A stretch of 64,000 nt of DNA from Monarcha castaneiventris obscurior (Eukaryota > Chordata > Aves > Passeriformes > Monarchidae), in the NCBI GenBank assembly GCA_026261815.1, contig JAMPIT010000379.1, forward strand, positions 5,406,001 through 5,470,000. Direction: 5' to 3'. The notes under the pieces were generated by a model. That model was not told the DNA's origin and did not search any database. It saw nothing but the letters and a program-made list of their open reading frames with translations. Each line of letters opens with the position of its first letter. The first letter of the stretch is position 1. Positions 23,753 to 35,120 of the stretch are shown here, piece after piece. A program made the position numbers and the translations under genes.

Positions 23753-26700
23753 CTGGTTCAAAGCATGCACACAGAAAATAAAGAAAACCACTGGCATTAT
23801 TTATATTTTGATTCGTTTTTTTCCTTAGAACAGACTGATATTTGTTTGGAACTGGAATGCATATGCAGAAGGACCCCATAGTTTAACATCCAACCAACCA
23901 AAGTGCTGCAAAACCCCCACTGCAGCTGCCCCTATCAGTCCTCTGCAGTGATGCCCCCCCGTCACTTTGCCAGGAAGCAGCTCTTGTGGAAAATAAATAA
24001 ATTCTTTATCATTTGACCAAGCAGGAGAGGTCTCAGCTTTGGCCTGAGATGGTCTCAGATGTAGAAGTGTGAAAGAAATAAATGCTAATCAGATATTTAG
24101 AAAGGTAAACATTCCTTGCTCATGCCTCAAAAATAATCTGTCTGCTTCTTGATGCAAAACGTTATTAAAGAGTATGGGGTTCCCATGCACACAATTTCTT
24201 CTATCGAAGATCGATGGCATAGAGAAGTAGGTTTATTATTCCTTAAATTACAGGGTTTTATTAAAAAAGTACTTGGTATTACACAATAATCTTTCCTTAT
24301 GTTTCAAAATTGTTGCTCTTTAGTTGTCTCTCTACTTGCACTCTAAAACTTATTCATGTACTTTATACTCATCCTCCTACTAAGAGCTGCATGAATTCAC
24401 CGTGTTCACTCTGAAGCAACTGGGAATGCAGCTGAGTTATGTAACACAAGCACATAAAGTGTCCCAAAGTACATGGGTGGGGTAATCATGATTGCTTCTT
24501 AATAACACATGCATTTGTGTGTGTTATGCATGTAAGTTACATTGCAGTTACAGAGTATATCTGACAAAGACCTTTTCTGCTGAAAATTCTGGCCTTTGTA
24601 AGCAGGAGGATCTTGCCCTGCAGTCAGTGTGGGCAGCAGGTCATACTGAGCAAGCCACTAATTTCTGGGAATGTTTGTACCCGTGTCTGGAAATGTTTAT
24701 GAGCTCCAAGGCCAAATGGCAGAGCCCAGGAGCACTGGGAGTTTCTTGGAATGGTGCTTCTTGGTGCAGGCCAGAACCTCAGAAGTTGTTGTTCCGGCAG
24801 TGTATTAGTAGGCATGACTGTGTTTAATTGCTGACAAAAGTCTTGGATGCTTCTTAATTTACAGTCACAGAAGAAGCCAAGATGTCTGTCAAGAGGTACA
24901 GGGTTTATTCCCTGTATGTGAGTTTCTTAGGTCACGTGTGAAGGCACAGGCACAGAAGGACTCTGAGATGTATGACTTTTACAGGCACACCTCAGTCATC
25001 AGGGAAAGTGGGCATATCAGAATTGCTGTACGTGCACCATAGACACACTTTTAGCCTGAAGATTTCAGGCAGTAATATGGTAACCCTAAGAGTGGGGCTG
25101 AGTCTGTGCAAAAATTGTTTTAAATTTTGATCTCACTCTTATCATTTGGCACTGTACTTTGCTGAAAAGCTGTTAAGTGTAAGATTAACATGGTTGCAGA
25201 TTTTACTCATGATCTCCTTATTGTGTTTCTCAGTTTTTTCTTATTCAGCAACTTAACACACATTCTCAAGAGGAAAATACAGATGTAGCTCACTTATACT
25301 GTTGGGCTCAGCATTACACATCTATCACCTCAACTTTATTTCAGTATAATCTGGTTCTTTCCTTCTCTCTAAACATGCTGTGTTAATCAACTGTCCTGAA
25401 AGCCAGAATTTACTTCACAGAAGGCAGAAAGAAAAATTAAGAGCTCTAACAGAGAAATAATTCCTTTCTGTAGTATTTACAAGACATTTTGGAATTTTCA
25501 TTGTCTTTTGAAAAGTCTCAGTATTGTATTTTTCCTCAGGCAAGAACATTCACAATGTCAACACACTGACTTTTTCATGATCTCTCCTCTGCCTCGGAAA
25601 TGTAACCTTTCTCCAGCTTCTCTTCTAATCCTCTGATTATATCCCTTCCATACCTACTTCCCTTGTCATTTCACTGCTCTGACTTGTCCAGTGGTGCTGT
25701 GTCTCCTACATCTGCTGTTTTGCTCTATTTTTTTTTAGTTCCTTGGAGTTTACTTGTTCAACACTTGCTGGCTACCAACATTAAGACAAGTCCTCATTTC
25801 CCAGGCATGCTTATCTACAAAGGATAGTGGAGACACAGCTGGATGTATTTAAGATGGAGTGTGATTCTTTTATACATCCACAGGTCCAAAGATCTGCTTG
25901 GGAGAATCCCATGGGATACAGCTTTGGAGAAAACAAGGGTCCAGGAAAACTGGCTGATTTTCAAGGTTGACTTATCTGAGCTCAAGAATGGCCCATCTCT
26001 ACAAATACATAATCAAGAAAAGCCAGCAGCAGGAGCCTGCATGAATGAATGAGGAACTCCACTCTCTGGGAATAAGGGTGTTATCTTTTCTTTCTAATTT
26101 CGTCTTTCTAACACAAGAATCCTCCTTTTCTCTTACGTTTATTTTGGACTTTTCACCCTATTATGGTCTCTGAATGTAACTCCTCAGGATATGGCAGTGT
26201 GTAAAAAACATGTATCAGCTGTTGCTGCAATTTTGTGTCTCAGAGCTGTCATGTGGAAAAATGCACAGATAAATGGGGGGATATTTCCTTCTAATATTAG
26301 AACTTTATTGTGATAAAGAAAATAGTGTTATTCTTGTCATTATTAGTTATTTTTAAATAGTAATATTACTAGTTATTATTTATTATTGTCATCTCCAATT
26401 TTTCACTATTTAGCTTTTGAATATCCTTCTTCTGTTTGCTCCTCAATCACAAACCAGGGGAAAAAAACCCGCAAAAACTGTTTATGCAGTCTCACAAATC
26501 CCAGCATAATTATTCTTAATCTTGGCTTATTTGAGCTGTGTGAATGGATGGTCCCAACCAATTTCTGCTGAAAGAACCTTCAGTGAAGAAAGAAAAAGGA
26601 AGGTTCCATTCGTGACCATCCCCTTCATGCCACCTCTGGCTTTCCTCAGGACTCTGTTATTCAGGTTATATAAAGCAATGGAGTTCCTGTCGTAGGTATT

Positions 26701-26760
26701 AACTGTTCTATCAATCTCAGTGACCAGGGTTTACAACTAAATTACTGGTTCCCAAAACAC

Positions 26761-26900
26761 CTGATGAAGACATTTGGTGAGCAGAATTCCAAGGTGTGCT
26801 TGGTATGATGAAGAGGTAACTAAGGGTAGAGCCCGCATGACATTTCCAGTAAAAATCAACCTTTTCAACACATTGTATACTATATTCAAGAGAAGTAAGC
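26761..26900 (-). other. Candidate minus-strand exon
   Basis: A minus-strand T-rich tract with acceptor gcgttattcag (AG at 26902-26901) precedes a 140-bp open segment. It ends CATCAG|gtgttt (26761/26760). Phase in is 1 and phase out is 0, which would fit the candidate exon at 23638-23752 downstream. The peptide (for example SSSYQAHLGILLTKCLHQ) resembles no family I can name. Confidence 0.2.
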
Positions 26901-28369
26901 CTGAATAACGCTTGTTAAAAAAAATTTGTTTGTATAGGATTTCAAGTGTCTGCAATAATTTCTTCCTCTTTTCAATCCCTTGTCATTGCTTTGGGAGAGG
27001 TGACTGGACTTAAGGAAGTTAAGTGCAGAGGAACACGTAGAAAGCAATCTTTTGTTGGGTTAATCACCCATGTTTCTGTAGTCTGTGCTAAGGAATGTAA
27101 CTCTGGCTTCTCAAGTCTGTTAAAGCATTTGGATTTAGGAATTCAGGATTAAAAAAACTTCTCAAAATCACAAGTCGGAGTTCTGACCTCATTAGAAATA
27201 TCCAAAAGGAGAAATACTCTATGAGACTATTAGATTTATGCATTCTTTTTCATTATTTTAATGATCTATACATACCTAATATAGCTAGTTTAATTAAAAA
27301 TAAAAGTAGAGAGATTATTCCAGGAAGAAAATGCTAATTCTTTCCCTTTTGTTTGAAACATTTGACTAAATGTGCTTCCCCATTATTTAACTTTAAATGC
27401 AAATTGCACTTCGATATGTAATTAACCTTATCTTTATTTTATTCTTCCTAAGAATCATACTGTACTTTCAAAAATGTAATTTGACTTTCAGTAAACTATG
27501 GTTTCACCACTGTTTTTGTACCTGCAATATGAACAGAAATTCTCAAGAAATTCAGAAGTTCTCAAGAAAACTGAGCAACAGCATATTGAATTAACACAGC
27601 AAATATCAGTCCAAGTTAGCACACACAAAAACACAGGCTGAGTTAAAAATTTCTTACTCTTACATGGATAATCATCAAATTTGATAGACTGAGTTTAACA
27701 AATTAGTGTATCTTTTTTTTGGCAATAGACAATCCTGTTTTCATTTAAATTGGAATGTAGAGTTGGTATTAACTCTTTCTTTGGTTTTTGTGCAGTAAAA
27801 CCCTCAAATTCAGGTGTCCAAAACTAACGAATATCTTTGAAAACTTGGCAAGAATTTGCCAAATATCTGTAAAATTATTTGAAAAAAGCTGGAGATAAAA
27901 GACTCTGGAGGTTCATAGTATCTAAATACTGAAGGTGGTTAAAGAAGTGATTTGAATATGGATTTTTAATCGATAACTCTCTTTGTTGAAGGTGTAAAAA
28001 AATATATTGGTTAGAAGCTAAACTGAGCAATTTAAAATTACATTTTTAACAATGACAGGAAACTGCTAAACCTCTGTAAAGAGGTCCTGAAGCATCAAGA
28101 GTTGCGGCCAATTCTCCATCATCCATTGTGTACTTATAAGTCAAACATTTCACTAGAGCTTATCTATTTCAACCACTGCAACTGAAAATGGGTGTCACGG
28201 GTGAAACAGTCAAAAAGGGGGGAATTTTTACTTGATTTAATTTCAATTAGCACCATCTTCTGATTCAGGTATTTGGTGGGGGGTGTCATAAATGAGAAAG
28301 TAACTCTCTTTCCTTCCCATTTCTGAGGCTTAAGGCAAACATCTCAACTTCTCTTACTAGCATCACACC

Positions 28370-28830
28370 GCCCTGGGTTTGTTTTGGATTATCCTCAGTC
28401 CCTCCTTATTCATTCCACGACTACATGGGCAGTTCCTGCACCTAATGGTTTCTTTCTGCTGTTCCTTGCTCATTTTCCCCCTGCTCCATGGCCACAGTCC
28501 CTCAGGGGTTCTCCCAGGCTGCAGTCCCTTGAGCTGTCCCCACTCTGACATGGGTCACTGCTGTGCCCCAGAATATTCTCCTTCTTGGGCATCTGCCCAA
28601 GATGCTCTCCCCGTGTGCCCCCTGACCTTTGTGACTGCTGCCTTTTCTGAAGTGCCTTTGAGCAGAAGCACCACGTGTCTCTTCAACATTGAAGGTTTGC
28701 AGGCTGTGAGTTGCTCACACCAGTGTCAGAGCTGGCTGGACCTACCTGTTACCTGCCCAGGGCCACTCGTGACCTTCTCCCATGCACCCAGTGACCCAAA
28801 TGCTGCCTGTTATGCTCAACACAGCAGATT
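28370..28830 (+). repeat. GC-rich block resembling old avian LTR/ERV-derived sequence
   Basis: A 191-codon + open frame covers this region, but its Cys/Ser/Pro/His-rich product looks like a chance frame. Phrases such as 'ccctgctccatggccacagt' and 'cccaggctgcagtccctt' resemble the Cys/Pro-rich blocks of old bird ERV LTR sequence. The match is by memory of the pattern only; boundaries and class are uncertain. Confidence 0.3.
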
Positions 28831-29923
28831 AGCTTTTCTTTTTCATATGTCAGTGTACTTGAGGCTTTATAGTCAGAACATTGTCCAGCCTGTGCCTAAA
28901 GCAAGGCATAGCAGATGCTGTTTCCAGGGTTCCAAAACGGCTCATGTTATGTGACTTATTCTGCCTAATAGTTCCTGTTAACACAGAATAAAGTCCTGTT
29001 TGGAAGTACCATGTTCTTCTGAGAATTATTTTCTGCTACTTTGCCATCTTGTTCTATAATGACAAGAAAGCATATTCCATTATGTCAAAAAAAAAAAAGG
29101 ACGTAAAAATGTGTATATTCTCTGAAACTAATGGAAACATTTCCATTTGCCTTCAATCATTCCCTATTTGGCCTGAATTCAGTAATTCAGGAACCCTTTG
29201 CTCAGTCTATAAGACTTCACTGATAAAGTCATGCACTTAAAAAAGGTCCCATTTCAACAAGGCAGTTATGTCAGTATATAACTCTAAACACATGCATTTA
29301 AGTCAGTCCTTTTTTTATCGGAAAAGCCCTTTTAAATGCCTAAAAAATAAAGTAGGAATTATGTTCTCTAAGTGTCTGAAACAAGCTCTTTTTTGAAACT
29401 CAAATGGTGCTTCTGCAATGCTTTTGCTACTCGTTTGCAATCAACACTCCCATTGAGTACCATTAGGTGTCAAGATTTCGCCTTGAAAAATAATCTGTTA
29501 TTGGATTTTAACAAAGAAAACCATGAGGGCAGTCTGACCACAGGAGAATGAAACCTACCAGTGACATTTGTTACTGATGATGTGGGGCCCTGATAGATGA
29601 TTCAATTTGAGAGCGCAAATTCAATTCCTGACCCACATGTCACTATACAGAAGGTTTATGTAATTATCATTAGTGTGTTGTTATTTATCCGTGTGTAGAT
29701 CCTGCTGACTTTTTATTACTTGCTGGTAATGTTGTCATTAAAAATGCATACCAATTAACATAATTTTAAAAGGCGACATGAAAAATACCTAATTTAGCTT
29801 TAAATTTCAATTTCCTTTATTTATTTTACTTTCTTTTCAGCAATTTCATAATGACAGTCTGGGTAGAAAATAGATAGGTAAATAGTAGCCAAGTTTAGTA
29901 ATTCTCTTACCTCTGTAGGTAAA

Positions 29924-29970
29924 GGTGACAAGCTTGTCATTTTGTGCTAAGCAAATCACAAGCTGTCACC
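29924..29970. repeat. Imperfect inverted repeat (hairpin potential)
   Basis: Left arm ggtgacaagcttgtc and right arm cacaagctgtcacc are reverse complementary apart from one extra base. They are separated by roughly 18 bases. The left arm itself contains the palindrome tgacaagcttgtca. Confidence 0.8.
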
Positions 29971-31109
29971 AGTCTTTGGCCAGTGTCATTTCTTTTTATT
30001 TAAAAAAACCCAAACCCTAGCACAAATGTCATATCTTGTTTCAGCATTGTGGTTTCAGGCCCTTCATGAATCACTTGAGTAGGTAAAATAGCATCTGTCA
30101 ATTTTACTACATTGTATTTATTTAAACCAGGAAATTAGGAGGATGTAAGTATATATTAGTCTCTACTTGGCATTTTATTGCAGTACTCAGTTACCCAGGA
30201 TGGCAAATTCAGATCTATTTACTAAAACCTTTTGATATAATTTTCTTTCCTGCTTTACTTGACTGAGGAGGCTTAATGATCACAATTTTATAAGGCTCTG
30301 TTTCTTATAACAGTAAAAACCTTGGCATTTCTTTTTAGATCAGCTTCTCAGAGCCTTATAAAGAACACAGGTTTCACATAAGCTTCAAGATGAAGATGGA
30401 AAGTGGGGAGTGATCTTAGCAGGGAGCTAAAATCAACAATTTCAGCGCAAGAAAATGATTGCTCTACTCAGGAGAAACCCATTCCCTGGAACTGCTGCCT
30501 CCTGTTCTGCCAGGAGGGCTCAGTCCCAAGGGCCTCCCAGATGTCAGAGAGAGTTAAGGACCAAATGTCAGAAATGCTGAAATGAACCTGTGGCTGGTGA
30601 TTGGGTCCCTCAGGCAAGACAGTAGGTTGCCTAAGTTTCTTGCTGAAGAACTGTATCTATACATGGTTCTTTCAGTAATAATAGTCACTTGCACTGAACA
30701 TGTATAGCACCTTTAGTTAATGCTGTCTGCTCCATTTTGCCTTTGTTTTTGAGTAGATGCAAAATCAGAACAAGCAAGGTCACAGGGGGTTTTTTTCCAT
30801 CATGCACACTCTAGATTCATTAACAAGAATATAAATTGAATTTGGGAGCAATCATTTTTATACATTTTCCTTTGATTCTTTTGACAATTTGCATAGAATG
30901 TGGTGAGCTGGCAGGGACCCACCAGAATCACAGAGTCTGACTCTATAGTTACAGTCAGTTTGAAATACATTTGTGATTTTTGATTTGAACAGAGCAAAAC
31001 AGTGAACGCTGCTAATGTCGAAACATGTACCTTGTCAGTCAGATCCAGTGCCCCACCAAAATCTAATCTTATCTGGCAGCCTGGATCTTGCAAAGCCCTG
31101 ATATTTCAC

Positions 31110-31332
31110 CTGATATTGCCATCTGGTGAAATATTAGTCATGTTGCAGCTTTGATTGCTGTTCCATTTCTCTGGCTGATAAGCAACATCGTGTATTTTAA
31201 AGGAAGACAGAGACTTGGAAGTTGGTTCTTCCATCCATAAACCATCTAGTCTTTTATTTGTCTCAGGATCCATTCCAGCATTTCCGTCTGAAAAATCTTC
31301 CAGCATTTCCAATTTCTTTCCTGGTTTCCACA
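31110..31332 (-). other. Candidate minus-strand exon
   Basis: Minus-strand acceptor gggatattcag (AG at 31334-31333) is followed by 223 bp open to ATATCAG|gtgaaa (31110/31109), where an in-frame TGA follows in the putative intron. Phase in is 1, phase out 2. The peptide is acidic and polar (LEMLEDFSDGNAGMDPETNK), unlike most chance frames here. I recognise no domain. Confidence 0.25.
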
Positions 31333-33364
31333 CTGAATATCCCAGAACTCAAGCCTTACCTATCTCTGCCCTGATGGGGCGTAAGATCCTGAAACACGAG
31401 CTCAGCCATATGGAACAGAAGTGAAACATGATATTGATGGAGGTCACTTGTGCAATGGAGGAAAGAAAGTGCTGACAGAGTGAATATTTTTTGTTTGTTT
31501 TTAGCCATGCCGAGCTCTTGAATGGCTTAATAGGAAAGATTTGTGTTGTATTTCAGTGCAAAAAGACACACGGTGTTGGAAATTGGCTTTTACAAATGTC
31601 ACTGGAAAAGAAACGTTCTGCTCATTAAGTGTATGCATGACAAGATTCTGCTCTAGGTGGAAGCTCCTGTACTGTTCTGTTTTCCTACTTGCTCCCTTTT
31701 TCTTTCCCCTTTTTTATTTTTATTTTTTTTATTATTATTTTTAATACGTGTTTTCCTGGCAGGACTTAACAGATCAAACGAGGTTTACTAGCACTAGACC
31801 AACAACATTAGTTGAAACACATGTATAATATTCTGTAGTAGATTGTCTGGTACTAAAGATTTTAGTTCCTTTGATAGCACCACACTTGGCCTTTTGCATC
31901 ATTATTCTCCTCAGTATGAGGAAGGCTAAGACAAAGACAGTGATGAGGTAGAAAATGCTCTGTTACAGCAGTAGCAGAACATCCAAAGGTGGTGGTGTGT
32001 GGCTGGTGGGCTCACACTGAGGTGTTCAGGGGAAAGGGAGCCTGTCTGCCAGCCAGGGTTTAAAGGCAGGATGCTGAGACCTTGATTCAGGAGAGAGAAA
32101 CTGAAATAAGGTGAGGACGGTCAAAAGTTCAATCATTTTTAACATAGCTTTTTATGTTATTTCTCATGGTGGGGACCAAGTGAGTTCAAAAACTCATATT
32201 GATGACAATTTAATTGGGCATATTTATCTTGGAATGCAGAGCATTTATCAGAAATGGTACCATTATAAGCATACATAGCAATTAATCAAATGCTAGTTAC
32301 AACTGTTAGCTTCCTATTTCAGAGATCAAATACTGGGAAAAACTCTGTAATGTATGAAATACATTCACTGATAGAAAAGTCTGTGAGTTTTAGTGGTTCA
32401 TCCTATGCTTTGTTTTAATTCACAGTTTTAAATAAAGATCAGAAAAATCAGCTTCATAAGAGAGCTCTATGGGAGTAGGTTTATATGTTAATTTACAAAA
32501 TTATCCATGAATAATTTTGAACAAACATTGGATTAGAGAAGTGGTGCTTTGTCTTCTAATAACAAAATTAAAGAAAAATTAAGAAACAGGTAAGTTTATT
32601 TCTTGAACCAGCAGAGCAATATTTGCCTGATGGATTAGTCCTATTTAATCAGAACAGTGAGCAGCTGGATAAATCCTAGCTAGGAGAATATTAGGTCATT
32701 TGTTAGCCCTTCAGCCAATTACAGCTGCAGCTGCTCTGTGCTATCTTTTTCTTCTCATCACTGAGCTGCTTTTTTTCCTTGAAAACACTAGATGATGAGC
32801 CCTCAATAGATAAGAATGTAGGGCAGAGAGATCTTACAGCGTCAGGGTGCTGGTGGATAAAATATGGTCCCTCTCATCACCAACAGAGAGTGTCAGTGAA
32901 ACTTGTCTGTGGAACTGGAGGGCTGCAGGACCAGGGTCCAGACCTGACTTGGCAGGAAGACAGCTGAAGTGCCTTTTTCTCTTCTGCCTAATAAACATTT
33001 TTTCTTCCTTTTTTTTTTTTTTTCTTAAACAAACTACTTAGTTCTTGGGGTTTTATATTTTTTATTACCATAATTTTCATTTAAGCTGTCATTATAATGG
33101 TAATATTTGTGCTGAGCTGTTTGCTTTTGGGTTTGGGGTTTTTTTAATTGGTTTTATTTTGTTAAAGAGCAAGCAAACTCAGGTGAGAAAATAGCTGAAA
33201 AATCTTGTCAGTGGTCCTGAAAGTGGGGGTGAGTGGGGTCTTCCTGAATTTTCAGAGCTTGCTTGTTATAAACCTGGAACCTGGTACTGTCCTAACAGAG
33301 CAGCCCTCCTATGGATAATGTGCACAAACCCCAGCATGTGCAGTACAAGAAGCCATAAAAACCT

Positions 33365-35120
33365 ATGATTCAAGACTTGCTGCTCCAGCTGCTTGTGCAT
33401 AAATCTGTGGGACCCGAAAGGATTCCTCCCAAGGTACTGAAAGAGCAGGCCGATGTCATGTCATCACAGAAACTCTCTCCTTTATTTTCCAACAGTTTCA
33501 GGAGTCTGGAGAAGTCTCATTTGTCTGGAAGCGGGCAAATGTTGCCCCAGTTTTCAAGAAGGGTAAGGAGAAAGGCCTTGTTAATTACAGGCCTGTCCAT
33601 CTCACTTCAGTGATTAGTAAAATTATGGAAAAGGTTACTCTGGGAGTTACTGAAAAACACTTGAGAGACAATGCAGTCCTTGGTCACGGCCAGCACAGGT
33701 TCACAAGGGGGAAGTCCTGCTTAACAAACTTAATTTCCCTTTATGACAAGATCACCCATCTAGTTGACCAAGGGGAGATGTGGGGGATTGTGGTTTTAGC
33801 AAAGCTTTTGATACTGTCTCTCACAGTGTCCTTTTGGTTAATCTGTCCAGCACACAGCTGGATAAACACATCAGGCAATTGGTGAGCAACTGGCTCACAG
33901 GTCAGGCACAAAGGATTATAATATGTGGGGTGGCATCAGGCGGGTGACCAGTCACTGGAAGAATTCCCCAGGGCTCCATCTCAGGCCCGGTGCTCTTTAC
34001 TGTTTGTATAAATTATCTGGGTGCAAGAATCAGATGCACAGTAAATAAGTTTGCTGACAATACTAAATTAGGAGGAGCTGTGGGAGAGAGGCCTTGCAGA
34101 GAGGTCTGGATAGACTCAAGAGCTCAGCAGTCACCAACTGCATGGAATTTAACAAGAGCAAGTGCTGGATTGTCCAGCTGCTACAAGGTAACCCTGCTTA
34201 TACCCACAAATTGGGGGACAAGAAGTTGAAGAGCAGCTCTGTGAAAAGGGACCTGGGGGTCCTGGCAAGCTGGACATGAGTCAGCAGTGCCCTGGCAGCC
34301 AGGAGGGCCAACCCTGTCCTGGGGGCATCAGGCACAGCATCGCCAGCCGGGCAAGGGAGGGGATTGTCCTGCTCTGCTCTGCACTGGGGCAGCCTCACCT
34401 CGAGTGCTGAGGACAGTGTTGGGAGCCACACTATAAAACAGACATAAATTTTTTAGGGCATGTCCAGAACAGGGCGACCAAGATGGAAACATGTCTTGAG
34501 GATAAGACAGAACCACAGAATCGACTATGTTAGAAAAGACTTCTGAGATCAGAGTCCAGCCTATGACAAAACACCACCTTGTTAACTAGACCATAGCACA
34601 AAATGCCACATCCAGTCTTTTCTTAAGCAGCTCCATGGATGGTGACTCTACCACCTCCCTGGGCAGCCCATTCCAATGCCCAGTCGTCCTTTCTGTGAAG
34701 AACTTCTTCCGAAAGACACAAGATCAGTGTCTGAGGCTACTTGTTTTTTTCCAGTTGGAGAAGAGAAGGCAGAGGGGTGGCCTCCTCATAGTCTACAACT
34801 TCTCCAAGGAGGACAGCAGAGGCAGGGGTGCTGTTCGGCTCGCTGGTGACCAGCGGTAGGACACAAGGAAATGGAAAATGCATCAGGAGACGTTCAGGTT
34901 GGACTTTACCTAAAGTTTCTTCACTGAGGGGGTGATCCGTGACTGGAACAGGCCCTCAAGGGAAGTGGTCATGGCACCTAGCCTGTCAGAGCTCATGGAG
35001 CATCCCAATGATGCCCTTAGACATATGCTTTAGTTCTAGTTGGTCCTGCTTGGAGAAGGGAGTTACTGGTCCTCATGGCTCTCTTCCAACTTGAGATATT
35101 CTGTGATTCTGGGAAATATC
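33365..35120 (+). mobile_element. CR1 LINE copy with decayed reverse-transcriptase ORF2
   Basis: This is a 5'-truncated CR1 non-LTR retrotransposon in + orientation. ORF2 pieces are spread over several frames: GPERIPPKVLKEQADV near 33410, a VNYRPVHLTSVISKIMEKV block at about 33580-33630, and HRFTRGKSCLTNLISLYD at about 33690-33745. The catalytic loop reads FADNTKLGG at 34050-34076; the family norm is FADD, so a catalytic Asp is lost. The normal CR1 3' end follows to 'cttgagatattctgtgattc' (about 35110). Frameshifts and stops make it inactive. An opposite-strand CR1 piece interrupts it at about 34507-34730. Confidence 0.9.
34507..34730 (-). repeat. CR1 3'-end fragment inserted into another CR1
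   Basis: The + strand runs 'aaccacagaatcgactatg', 'ggatggtgactctaccacct' and 'ccctgggcagcccattcca' to 'gtgaagaacttcttcc'. This is the reverse complement of a CR1 3' end. The surrounding + CR1 stops near 'gtcttgaggataagaca' and resumes with 'gtctgaggctacttg'. The junction bases aagaca occur on both sides and may be a short target duplication. Confidence 0.8.

Larger units (their letters stand above)
23051..33360. other. Gene-poor intergenic stretch
   Basis: Mostly AT-rich single-copy-looking sequence. It includes a GC-richer segment at 28370-28830, a 47-bp imperfect inverted repeat at 29924-29970, and three exon-like minus-strand stretches at 23638-23752, 26761-26900 and 31110-31332. No established gene or RNA gene is recognised. 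Confidence 0.6.

Noticed and set aside
28379..28954. 191-codon + open frame as a gene
   Set aside because: Cys/Ser/Pro/His-rich composition, no recognisable domain, and a resemblance to old LTR-type sequence.
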